A stretch of DNA of 64,000 nucleotides, taken from contig OX393579.1 of assembly GCA_947652605.1 (NCBI GenBank), forward strand, positions 20,543,674 through 20,607,673. Direction: 5' to 3'. The position numbers and the translations under genes are program-made. The notes beneath the pieces were generated by a model. That model was not told the origin of the DNA and did no database searches. It saw only the letters and a list, made by a program, of their open reading frames with translations. Source of the DNA: Elmis aenea. Its lineage: Eukaryota > Arthropoda > Insecta > Coleoptera > Elmidae. This document shows, in pieces, positions 18,900 through 29,757 of this stretch (the stretch's first letter is position 1; each line of letters begins with the position of its first letter).

Positions 18900-20190
18900 G
18901 AGAGCTTTTTATACAGGCCGTTTAGTCCCACAGCTCCATGGTTTTCTTATACTCTTTTCCATTTTTGATTTTGGTCTTCCAATCTCTTATACTCTTTTCT
19001 TTAAGGTCTGATAGCACTGCTTCTCTCCACCATCTTCTCGGTCGACCGTTCTTCTATTTGTACTTTGGTGGCTATCATTTTTGGTGTTCGTCCATCTGCC
19101 ATTCTTTCGATATGACCCAGCCACCGTAATCTTTTCGCTTTTATTATCAAAAAGTTGCTGGTCTCTTGTATATCTCGTAAATTCCCCTGTTTGTTCTTCC
19201 TTCATATCCTTGTTCTGTTTTCCTTCTTCCCAAAACTCTTCTAAGTACTTTCCTCTCGCATCTCTGCAATCTTTCCTATGTTTTCTTATTTAGTATCCAA
19301 GTTTCGCAGGCATATAGTGCTGTTGGTCGCAATACTCTTTTGTAAAGGCGGAATTTAGCATATCTAGATAGCTGTTTCGCCCTTAGTAGTTGGTTCAAGG
19401 CTCCGGCACATTTATTTGCTTTTGTTAATCTCGCCTCTATTTCTTTTTTCCCTTAGAGTTTTTCTTTATTTTGACACCCAGATAAACAAACTCATCCACT
19501 TGTTCCAGCCTCATTTTTTCCAATGTCGTAGTTATTTCTAGGACAGCATTCTGCTGACTTCCTCCAAAAGACATAACTTTACATTTCTTCTGGTTTAATT
19601 GCAACCCCATTTTAAAAGCCTCCTCCACCAATCTGTTTGTCGCGTGTTCTAATTCCTTTATATTTTTGGCTATAATGGCGATGTCGTCTGCATATCCCAC
19701 TATTTGATGGCTCTTGTACATTATATCTCCTTCCCGGTTCAGACGGCTGTTTCCTATTATCTTTTCTAGTGCTAGTTGAATGGTAAAGTTAAAAGGGGAT
19801 CGCCTTGGCGTAGTCCAATTCTCACTATGAAGTCTTTTGATGTTTGGCCTTTCACCCTTATATTGCTTTTTGTTGTTTCTAGAGTCATATTAATTAATTC
19901 TTCTAGCTTTGGAGGTACCTAAAACTCTCATACTTTTCATCGACTTTTTTCTTTTTATTGAATCGTTAGCATTTTTGAAGTCGATAAAGAGCACCACTGC
20001 AGGAATGTTGTATTCATAGCAAGCGTTTCCTTCATAGTAAAAGATTTATCGTTCCTCTCCCTTTTCTAAAACCTGCCTGAAATTCTCCTAATTGTGGCTC
20101 AACTATGGCTTCTAGTCTTTTTTTAAAATTAGAGTCGCTACTATTTTATATGTTACATTTATAGAGATATGCCTCTATAGTTACTAGTTA
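18900..20190 (-). pseudogene. Non-LTR retrotransposon RT remnant (RTE/BovB-like type)
   Basis: A degenerate reverse transcriptase reads on the minus strand through several frames. In order from 20190 downward: NYRGISL (RT block 2), a QLGEFQAGFRKGR stretch, VVLFIDFKNANDSI (first catalytic Asp in a FIDFKxAxDS context), IVGYADDIAII (YADD box, about 19700), then NQKKCKVMSFGG and EFVYLGVKI (about 19500-19600). Towards the 3' end come WLGHIERMADGRTPK and a final ELWD near 18930. This order is typical of the insect elements often annotated as endonuclease-reverse transcriptase. Stops and frameshifts separate the blocks. The endonuclease half is missing, so the copy is 5'-truncated and dead. The best continuous piece is 19437-19721. 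Confidence 0.8.
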
Positions 20191-20194
20191 GAAA

Positions 20195-21180
20195 ATACAT
20201 ATAATAAAAAACTTTTTGTGTATAATGGAATTCAAACTATTGACACAATTAAATCTAATGAAAACCAAAATACTGATTATCGATTAATCAGCAAAAAAAC
20301 CCAAACGAAATCAGAATCTCAGTAATATTTAAACAGATCATTACTTTATACTTCTCCCACGTGTCCACAACTTTTTCCTCGAAACGTTTGTCTACAACTA
20401 AAATATGAAGCTATGAAAAATTTGTAAATTACAGTTTTTGGTCAGTATCTAGCTATCGCTGAGTAATTTTAATCTTATTTTTCTTATCTCAAAAATTATA
20501 CTGTAATAGTATGAATAGAGTGCCGGGTAAATAAATATTAATGAAATTTAAAGGGTAAATAAATCAAAGGCGAATTTTTGTTTATAGACAGGTTGCGTGG
20601 CAAGGCGACGGCTTGGCGCGCTCTAGTTTGTCAGGTGCATCTCCTGAAATCTTAAATATGTGTTAAATAAGCAAAAGTGCAAGTGTTTTGGGTGGAACAT
20701 GGAATATGTCAAATAGTCGGAACTGTAAACCATCTGGACCGCAGGTATATCGGTTACTGGGTTAAAGTAGCAAATTATGGTAAAATATTTCCCGTTATAC
20801 ATAATTTCAGCGGTTTGCCTTTCATTTTATAACTCAAAATATTTGTTTAATCGAACATGATAAATTAAACAATAAAGCTAGTTAAAATTAGGATAATTTC
20901 AGGGAATTATGATTTAAACTATTTAAATCTATTAAATGTACTCCTAGGCGTGAAAAATAGATTGCCTGTCATTGTTTTAAGGTGGGAATAGAGAGGGTTG
21001 CTAAGATTCTAACAAAATTTAAGTAGAGGGAATGTTAATAACAATCACGAACAAGTAAATCTACCATCCTCTGCATACGTCATAATTTGATTTGATATGG
21101 TAACAAAAACGAAAGCAAAAATATTAAAATAAACGCCTATTTGATGCGGGGTGATGCACAGATTTTCTAACATGCAGGGA
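20195..21180. other. Spacer, no gene recognised
   Basis: This is AT-rich sequence without supported coding regions. A somewhat GC-richer patch at 20590-20650 remains unassigned. Confidence 0.4.
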
Positions 21181-21184
21181 GGAG

Positions 21185-21787
21185 TTTGGAGAAGTGTATA
21201 AAAGACGAAATTCGCGAAGGTAAAATAACTTTTTTTTCGATTTTTATCCGAACCAGGACTATAAGGTCTTCCTTACGTTCGTCGCGAGGAGCTGGACTTG
21301 TTTTCCCAGACATACAATTTTTACTTGTCATTTTCTTGAGGATTTTTGGCGGCGTTTTGCGCTGGGAGCTGAAGCCCAAGAAAGTTCATTGACACGCTGG
21401 TCTTCTTGGCGAGTAATCGCTGAGAGCTGGACTGTGCGTTCTTTTTTACCAAAATTTCCGGTACTAGTTCTTCCCGGCGAATCTCTCGCTGGGAGCTGAA
21501 AGTTTCACGAATTAAAATTATTGACTGTACTTGAACGATATTATTGTTAATGCATCGAAGCAATTACATTCCGTTCAATAACAACAACAAACCAACTGAC
21601 GACTGTACTTAAATGATATTATTATTAATGCAACGGAGCAATTACACTCAGTCAAAACACAACAATGAAACCAACTATCGAGGTTGTAGAGATATGAGAA
21701 TGCTTGCAAATGATAGCGGTAAATAAACTGTTAAAAATCTTAAGTGTTTTATTTATTGCTGTTTTAAACCCATCTAGTATCTGGTGA
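21185..21787 (+). repeat. LTR-like segment, interrupted by hAT element
   Basis: The segment has a TATAAAAG box at about 21198 and an AATAAA at about 21723, followed by a T/G-rich stretch, the spacing of promoter and poly(A) signals in a long terminal repeat. Between them are four degenerate copies of a GCTGGGAGCTG motif (near 21285, 21355, 21417 and 21487, about 60-70 apart) and a 78-bp tandem duplication (from 21523 and 21602, GACTGTACTT...GAGCAATTAC). No gag or pol frames were found nearby. It could be a solo LTR or an unrelated promoter-bearing repeat. Confidence 0.35.
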
Positions 21788-21795
21788 ACTACGAG

Positions 21796-22595
21796 TAGGG
21801 ATTGCAATCACGGGATTCGGGATCCCGGGATCCCGGTCGCCTTTTGGTCTCGAAAATCCCGGGATTTTAAATGTAGAATCCCGGGATTTTCGGGATTTAA
21901 AAAATGTAACTATAAGTACATTATTTTGTAAAAAAAATTGCTCATAGTTGGTATCTACTCAACGTGAATAAGTTGAACGATGCAATTTTGCAAGTTTAAG
22001 CTTGTTCACGTTGCCGCTCGCCGTCTCATGTATGATAACAAAATTTAAAAAAATTCTTGTACTAAGATAATAATCATCCTAATTTCTTTTATTTTTGTTA
22101 CTTATAAAACAGTCTATTTTTTAAATTTTTAGTGAATTAAAGTTGTGCTTTGTTTGAGTTTTTAACAGTTTCAGCAAATTTATGTTTATGTAATTAAGTA
22201 TTCTAATGTATAATAAGTTTAATTTCATTTATTTAAAGGTTATATCTAATAATTCGATTATTTCTATAATAATAAAACATAATAGGTACGGTAGGCAAAT
22301 ATATATATTTTTCAATTATTATTAACATCTTTGCACCTATGATATAATTAAAACAAATTAACAGAAATTATAGAGGAAACAAATTAAATAAAAAGTTAAT
22401 AAAAATAATTGGTAATTACTAAATTATTCAATAATTATGTAAATCATTTGTAATCAAAAAATATATATACACTGCATTAGCTTCTGTATTTAAGCAAATA
22501 CTTCACATTATATATAATCCCGGGATCCCGGGATTAAAACATCTTCAATCCCGAAATCCCGGAATCGTAAAATTTGATCGGGATTGCAATCGCTA
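21796..22595. mobile_element. 800-bp non-autonomous hAT element with ATCCCGGGAT ends
   Basis: The inverted ends are TAGGGATTGCAATC (21796) and GATTGCAATCGCTA (ending 22595). The target duplication ACTACGAG is perfect (21788-21795 and 22596-22603). Both subterminal regions are arrays of palindromic CGGGATCCCGGG-type motifs; the 600-base interior is AT-rich and non-coding. It landed in, or just beside, the LTR-like segment. Confidence 0.93.
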
Positions 22596-22603
22596 ACTAC
22601 GAG

Positions 22604-23978
22604 CCAACAACAGCAAGGCCCCAACCACAACAAAAGACGATCACGAGATTACAAAAAAAAGGTTAAGTAAAAAAAAAAAAAAAGTAACCAAAAATAAAGT
22701 ACAAAATTCTTGGCGAACTGTTACAATACTTAAAAACTAAACGTGGTATACCAATTTTAAGTTCATTTATAATGGACGAAAATAAAAATATTCATTTGAA
22801 TTATTATATTTCATAAAGGTTATTCCCGGACGGTCATTAGGTAACATTTAGTAACTTTTGCTCATCACTTTAAACTGCCAAAATATTGGTAAACACTTAA
22901 AGGGATCGAGGGAATCCTATATTTTACAGGTAAACGTTTTAAATTTCCGATTGTATGCTATATTTTAAGAGGAACACTTAAAACGCTGTATGAATTTTAA
23001 TATGTGTTGTGCGGATGAACTTTTTGCTAAAAAAAAAAAAGAAGGCAAGCAAATAGATTATTTAACAAAAGTAATCTAACTCTGCAGCTTAGACTATTGT
23101 TGTTCGGCGAATAATTTAGGATTTCCCCAAAGTTTTCTTCACAAAACGGATATTATGAAAGATTAACGTTATATTCAAAATATTTTAAGTAGTCTTTATA
23201 ACGGCTTAAATAATAATCTTCCACATGCTGTTGTAATGAATATTGGGCAAGTGCGAGGAATTATTTCTGCGAACTGAGCCGTAGTATTTCTTGAATAAAA
23301 TATTTATTTTAAATTCCGTTTCGCCTTCGTTTAAAACTTATGATTTAAGAGCATTCTTAAATTTTTAATCTTGCGAATGTAAGACTTTTTGTCTTAATTC
23401 GTATTTGTTTTTTCTTTCACTTTGTAAAAACATATCCACCTTTAAAATCTGTAAAGATTTACTCAACGACGCTTCTGTGTAGAATAAAGAATGTACGCAC
23501 GGCTAAAATTCTTATTAAGATTGAGAATGAGTTCGAAAGATGTAATACCACAAAACGCATTGCCTAAAATTTCATTTTACAAACTAAATTTACATGGAAA
23601 TTGAGATTCACCCGTCCTCGTTTTCCGGCTAAATCTAATAAAATTTTTCACCTTTGCTGTATCACACCTTATTTCAATGACAACTGTAGATAGGGTATCT
23701 GTGTAGGTAGGATTTGTAGTTGTAGACATAAAAATGAGAGTGATATTGTTTACAGTGCGTGTAAATAAACATTTGAGTTGAACCTGTAAATAAAAATTTG
23801 CCAAGGATTTAACAGGTGAGAAGGTTTTATAAACACACTTGCACGTGATACTTGACTTATTTCTCGTATAAAATCGGATAAGTAAAGGCTTATGTGCGTT
23901 CTCTTACACAGAGTTGACTTTACCGAAATAGATAGTTTTCTAGGGTGATAAATCTGGAATGAGATATACATTTTATTA
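22604..23978. other. Spacer, no gene recognised
   Basis: The first 60 bases (CAACAACAGCAAGGCCCCAA...) continue the region cut by the hAT element. Beyond that I see only AT-rich sequence with short, unsupported frames. Confidence 0.4.
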
Positions 23979-23980
23979 TA

Positions 23981-25525
23981 CAGGGTGTCCCAGCCAAGAC
24001 GAATTATTCGATAGCTCTGTTATTAGTAATTATATTTAAAAAAGTTCAATATAAAAGTTGTTTGTAATCATTTACTACATAACCTAAAATTATTTTCAAC
24101 TATACACAGTGTTTTGTTTTTGCGCACTGATACCAAACATAGTTTTTTTATATAGAACACTCTGTATATTTTGTAATTTTTGGATGTAAAATTAAATTCT
24201 CTTTCAAAAATATTATAGGTTATTTATGTCTAAAATGAACCGTTTTTGAGTTATTGACGTTTTTTTGAAAATTTTGACAGATGCAGACCTTTATAAAAAT
24301 ATTTATATTTATTAACATAACAACACCAGAGCAATTTACTCTCGCAATTTATTAGACAATAGTGTCATAGTAATTGTTGATTGGTTAAACTTTTAAAATA
24401 ATATACAGGGTGTTCGTTTTACTCGGTCCATTTCGCTAAACTTTAAACGCATGTAAGTAATTTTTTTTAAATGGAACACCCTATATATTTTTCATTTTCT
24501 TGTAGAAAATTTATTTATCTTTCAAAGTTATTAAGCATGTTTTATGTCTAAATATAATATTTTTGGAGTTATATCGTTTCTTATGATTATTTGCGAGTGT
24601 TTTACCTAAAATATCGATAGTAGCCTTTGAAAATTCAAAACAATTTGTATGAACTGTCAACCAAAACACTTAATCGGCACAATTTTTACTATTATGCCAC
24701 TAAAAATCCATATATTTTAAGAACTGTAGATACACAGCATTCTGGTGTTATTTGCTGCCATTTATGCTGTTTATCTACAACTTTTAAAAGAATATGGATT
24801 TTTAGTGGCATAATAGTTTAAATTGTGCCGATTAATTGTTCAAGTTGGCAGTTCATACAAATTGTTTTGAATTTTCAAAGGCTACTACCGATATTTTAGG
24901 TAAAACACTCGCAAATAATCATAAGAAACGATATAACTCCAAAAATATTATATTTAGACATAAAACATGCTTAATAACTTTGAAAGATAATTAAATTTTC
25001 TACAAGAAAATGCAAAAATATATAGGGCATTCCATTTAAAAAAAATTACTTACATGCGTTTAAAGTTTAACGAAATGGACGGAGTAAAACGAACACCCTG
25101 TATATTATTTTTAAAATGTAACTAGTCAACAATCACTATGACACTATTGTCTAATAAATTGCGAGAGTAAATTGCTCTGGTGATGTTATGTTAATAACTA
25201 TAAATATTTTTATAAAGGTCTGCATCTGTCAAAATTTTCAAAAAAACGTCAATTACTCGAAAACGGTTCATTTTAGACATAAATAACTTATAATGTTTTT
25301 GAAAGAGAATTTAATTTTACATCCAAAAATTACAAAATATACAGGGTATTCTATATAAAAAAACTATGTTTGGTATCAGTGCGCAAAAACAAAACACTGT
25401 GTATAGTTGAAAATAATTTTAGGTTATGTAGTAAATGATTACAAACAACTTTTATATTGAACTTTTTTAAATATAATTACTAATAACAGAGCTATCGAAT
25501 AATTTGTCTTGGCTGGGACACCCTG
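23981..25525. mobile_element. 1.5-kb near-perfect palindrome, CAGGGTG ends, TA target
   Basis: The left arm starts CAGGGTGTCCCAGCCAAG and the right arm ends with its complement. Over the stretches compared by eye the arms agree at about 96%, and only about 17 bases at the centre (near 24753) are unpaired. TA flanks both edges (23979-23980, 25526-25527). A second pair of ends (CAGGGTGTTCG at 24406 and its complement ending 25100, also TA-flanked) shares the same centre, and further end-like ACACCCTATATA or ACACTCTGTATA words lie within each arm. It is non-coding. Confidence 0.93.
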
Positions 25526-25739
25526 TATATTATTCAATGCTTTTTTCAATCAATTTCATTAACTTTTGTTTTTAATCTTTTGATTATTTTAATATGAAGA
25601 CAAAGCTAGAGTATTCATAGGGAAATAATTGCTAATAATACATACACTTATGGGCTTCCGCAGAAAATTTTCCTGGATGGCTAAGCTTGGAGACAAAATT
25701 GTTGTAGTATTGGAAAGCACAACTATGGTGACTATTCCT

Positions 25740-26105
25740 CTAATTAAGCAAATTTAAACTGTCTCTTTCCAGAAAATGCTTGATTAAAGTCATTGTCCTT
25801 GTTGGGAACATAAGTATTGTCACATCTGTACTTTTGTACGATTATTTTTAATATAGGTTCGACCTTCAATCGTTTTCTTATTTCCGTATTCCTTATTTTG
25901 TCCATTCTGGTGACCCCAGCTACTTTGCGCAGATATTTCATCTCCATGGCCTGTATTTTGCTCTTCATGGTCAGTGTTAGAACCCAGGTTTCACATCCGA
26001 AAGTGAGTGTTGGTACGAATACAGTTTTGTATAATGTTACTTTAGTCTCCTCTGCAATCTCCCTTTTCCCTATGAACGACTTTCTTAGGCTGTGATACAG
26101 CTTAG
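25740..26105 (-). pseudogene. RT C-terminal fragment of non-LTR retrotransposon
   Basis: On the minus strand, from 26100 down, the text reads as the C-terminal part of an RTE-like polyprotein: a SLRKSFIGKREIAEETKVTLYKTVF-type stretch, TLTFGCETWVLT, then MKSKIQAMEMKYLRKVAGVTRMDKIRNTEIRKRL. The last part is an open frame (25744-25968). The same region is seen at 42385-42910 and 52400-52560, so all three are of one broad type. The RT core and endonuclease are missing, and the 5' side is cut by or adjoins the piggyBac remnant starting near 26106. It is not functional. Confidence 0.75.
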
Positions 26106-26703
26106 ATGTGTTTTCCAGTCTTGCAATGTACCAAAAAAAAAAACCGTTGTGTCATACTATTATCCACGATGCATCATGACAACACTGTTGATGTGGAAAA
26201 TAAAAACAAATCTGAAATAAATACGTACTACAACTCCACAAAAGGTGGAGTCGACACTTTGGATCAGATGGCACATGCGTATACTGTGGAACGAAAAACT
26301 AATAGGTGGCCTTTAACTGTTTTTTTATTATGATCGACGCTTGTGGGATAGCATCGCTAGTTATAGGGAAAAATATCCATCCAGATTGGAATATTTCCAA
26401 GAAACATAAACTTCAGAATATTTTCTTACGTGAATTAGCAACAGAACTCGTAATAGACCATATTAGAAGGCTTAGTCTTAGCCGATTGCATAAAAGTCAC
26501 ATTTCTTTGATCCAAACTACTCTAAACCAAGCTCCGGAACAGGAAGAATCTGTTCCACAATTTAAAAAAAAGCGCTGTTATATTTGCCCTTCAAAAAAGA
26601 GCAGGATGTCAGTCAACACAGTGTTGTGAAACATGTAAACAAACAGTCTGTGGTGAGCATGCAGTAAAAATACTTACGTGCAAAAACTGTCAAAACCAAC
26701 AGT
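26106..26703 (+). pseudogene. piggyBac-like transposase, C-terminal part, frameshifted
   Basis: This is the end of a piggyBac-family transposase from a different lineage than the intact one at 16410-18245. The first frame (to about 26333) has VILLSTMHHD, then EINTYYNSTKGGVDTLDQMAHAYTVERKTNRWPL, containing the third catalytic Asp in its classic GGVDTLDQM setting. A frameshift near 26320 passes into a frame (to 26629) with a C-terminal KKRCYICPSKKSRM zinc-finger start. A second shift near 26620 restores the end of the Cys-rich domain (CCETCKQTVCGEHAV and a final CKNC pair, about 26625-26700). The first two catalytic Asp regions are absent. It is inactive, and no start codon is expected. Confidence 0.88.
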
Positions 26704-27081
26704 AAAATTTATTTTGTAATATTTTTAATTTTTTAATACTTTATAATGTTCTCTGTATATGCATATTTTGTTTGTATGTTTACTAAATAAACTACAATGA
26801 AGTAAAATAATTACATTTCGCAGTTATTTACATCAACTATTATGTATAAATAGATATGTGCCTCTGAGGCACACCTTGGTAGGACGTGTTGGTAAATCAA
26901 GTTTATTATTTTTTTGTAAAAAAGAAAAAATATTTCTAAATTTATTTGACACCATTAGGTATATGTTAAATAGCTGTAATTGAGAATACATAAAACCTCT
27001 AGTCTATCAACAAGTATTTATGAAATACGTACGTTATAAAAATCAAATGTGCCTCAAAAGCACACCTTGGTAGGTTTAGGG
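26106..27081 (+). mobile_element. 3' remnant of a second piggyBac-like element
   Basis: It comprises the C-terminal transposase pseudogene plus the right end. The right end is likely 27081: it reads CCCTAAACCTACCAAGG on the complement and is followed by CTAA, plausibly a mutated TTAA. Two subterminal blocks, GTGCCTCTGAGGCAC (26858-26872) and GTGCCTCAAAAGCAC (27049-27063), each followed by ACCTTGGTAGG, lie 191 bases apart. The left end is lost. Confidence 0.7.
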
Positions 27082-27228
27082 CTAAATGGGATCGGGAGGA
27101 CGATGCACAGTTGCCAGCGCTCACGTTAGTTGTAAACAGCGCATGCGTGTAAAAACCCAAGCGCTAGTCCATGCCTTCATTCGTGTTCTGTTTTGACTGT
27201 ACACTGACTAGTTCATGTATTAAATTTA

Positions 27229-27362
27229 TAACAGCTGGAACAGCCGATAACCGTCCGGTGAACTATCAAAGACTGCTGGAACGCGATATCGATACTGCGC
27301 AGAATCATGATAGTACATTAGAATCGTTGGATCTTACATAGCTTTGTTGGAAAAATCCTATG
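27229..27362 (+). repeat. Short dispersed repeat, copy B
   Basis: This is the counterpart of 693-806, with extra bases near AGAATCATGATAGTACATTAG. It abuts the MITE at 27384. Confidence 0.6.
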
Positions 27363-27383
27363 CTTAAGAAATGGCCTCCTTAA

Positions 27384-27806
27384 AGCCGCGTACCGACCAA
27401 AATGAGTTCGCGAACTCGGTTCGCGAACTCGGTTCGCGAACACGGCTCGGGAACTCGGTTCGCGCACTGAGTTTTGCGAACCCTCGTCCATACCAGGTTC
27501 GCAAACACGTCCACATCAAAACATTATTGTGGTCGTAACAGCTCCAAAACAGTTCGTAAAGGGTTTGCGTTGTGTAAATAAATATGTCTTCAAGCTTAGG
27601 ACTTGTCAATGATAAACACCAACCACAAATAACGTGTGCAGTCAGTAAGTGAGGTTATGTCAGACACGAGTTCGCGAACAGCCCCTTTGATGTACCGCCT
27701 CAAGAGCGAACTCTGTCCGAACTGGCGAGCTGTTCGCGAACTCCAGGTACACACCGGGTTCGCGAACAATTCGCGAACAGTTCGCGAACCCGGTGTGTAC
27801 GCGGCT
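27384..27806. mobile_element. 423-bp MITE with GTTCGCGAAC arrays and TAA target
   Basis: The ends are AGCCGCGTAC (27384) and GTACGCGGCT (ending 27806), flanked by TAA on both sides (27381-27383, 27807-27809). TAA/TTA targets are typical of PIF/Harbinger elements. Both subterminal regions contain tandem GTTCGCGAAC palindromes (about 27404-27450 and 27768-27790). Short frames inside are unsupported. Confidence 0.8.
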
Positions 27807-27809
27807 TAA

Positions 27810-29084
27810 GTTACACCCCACATTACACAAAAATTGTAGATACGTTGCAATGTACAATAAGCAAATTCTATAGCTTCAGTAAGTTCGATATTAAATATTT
27901 GTATATTTATGAGCTAATTTAGTTACGTAAATAAAACAATTCTAGGTAGGTATCTTTAGTTTTCTTTTAAAAAACGTTTTCAGAAGTAGTAAGGTTCTAC
28001 TTTTGTCAAAAAATGTAAAGCTTTGTTTTTTTGTAAATGACTTTTAATTATTGCTATTAATTAATATTTAAATGATACACTCGTACATCGTTGTTAAAAA
28101 TATTTGCGTACTTGCCATGTTCATATTTTACATTCTTGGGCCGACGCTGTTCCTAGATACTCCAATGGTTTGCGGAGAAAATTAAACTGTTGTTGTAGAG
28201 GTCGTCTGTTAAAGCAAACCAGGCTTTATTTGCTATTGTATTACTTCATATATTGCACATTATGTTGTAAAACACGACGATTCGTTTAATTTTGTACAGA
28301 GGCTTACGGGCGAAATCTTTATGTTTGGCTTAACCCACACAAGCTCAGCGCTATAATATACTTTTTATGGAAAATTAAGGTCCTGTAGGACAAGGAACAA
28401 AGTCCATAAGCAACACTCATGTTTCATTTTCAAGCATGGTTGTTTAAATTATACAGTACTCACCAAGAGAAAGTTTGTAGTAACGTAGATGCCTACCGTT
28501 TTGCACTTATATTTTTAATTTCAAGGTATTAGGTACTCTTTTTATAGTAAACAGGATTTAAATCAAGCTGGCTTTATCAAAAACAGAGCAATTTTAAAAA
28601 TTTAATGGTCTTATTTGAAGAAATAAATTCGTATCCTGGGTTGTCTACTTTCCTAAGCTTCATAATCTTTTCTGTCAATCTTGCCTCTAGATATCAAAGC
28701 GTTTCCTTAAATTAAATTTATTTAAAAATGCGTGTTGTTTGATAAAATATAACTTTTTTCAATTGCAGGGCAGGTTAAACCTGAGAAAATTTAAAAAAAA
28801 ACACAAGAATACTATAATAATTTAAGGTTTTTCGTTGGCTGTGAATTTATTATGCAATAAAAAAGATCTTAAACGATATTTTTTACCTGATTACAAATTA
28901 GTTTAATAAAAAACAATATAATGATTTATTTACGAAAATAGTTCGAAATGAGCAATTACAAAATTGTAGGTATATTTTAATGAATATACGACTAATCGAA
29001 GTCATGTTAGACAAAATGTCCTGTTTATAAGAGTAGTCGAAAACTAAACTTTACTTGACATTTAAAACAAATTATCGAGATATT
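27810..29084. other. Spacer, no gene recognised
   Basis: Nothing beyond short unsupported frames was found. Confidence 0.4.
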
Positions 29085-29757
29085 TCCAAAACCTACTAAT
29101 TAATTTCTATTAAATATTTTGTTTGTAGCCATTAATTAACATGAAAACCGCAATAACTCGAGAAATATCAATTTTAGACCTAATAGACCTTTAACAAATA
29201 TTAAAGATAATTATATTTTCGATAATAATATGTAAAAATATATAGGGCGTTCAATTTAAAATAATTGATTTAACCGTGTTTGAAGTTTACCCAATTGGAC
29301 CCAGCATTAAAAACACCCTGTGTATTATTTTAAAATTTTAACTAGTCAGCAATCACTATGACACTATTGTCGAACAAAGTTTCAAAGAAATTTGTTCTGA
29401 CATAGCCAAGTTGTGAAATATCATTATTTTTTTAGACTCCTGTTTCTGTCAAAATTTTCATAAAAACTTAAATAACTCAAAAACGACTGAATTTAGATAC
29501 ATAAAACCTATATGTTTTTGAAAGAGAATTCAATTTTACATCTAAAAACTATAAAATATACTGGGTGTTCCATTTAAAAAAACATAGTGACGTATCGGTG
29601 CACATAAAGAAAACACTGTGTATAGTAGAAAATAATTTAAGGTTATGTAGTAAATTACCACAAATAACTTTTGTATAAAACTTTTTTTTTGTAAAGTTGT
29701 CACGAGACGAGATATTGATCCGTTACGTTATTTTTTGGTCACACTGTATATTAAAAA
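29085..29757. repeat. Half copy of the 23981-25525 palindrome family
   Basis: The order of phrases follows the right arm of the large palindrome: ACACCCTGTGTATTATTTTAAAATTTTAACTAGTCA (29310-29346), CAATCACTATGACACTATTGTC, AAAATTTTCATAAAAAC, TTTTTGAAAGAGAATTCAATTTTACATC, AACACTGTGTATAG, GGTTATGTAGTAAATTA, ending CACTGTATA near 29755. The matching left arm is absent. Confidence 0.7.
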
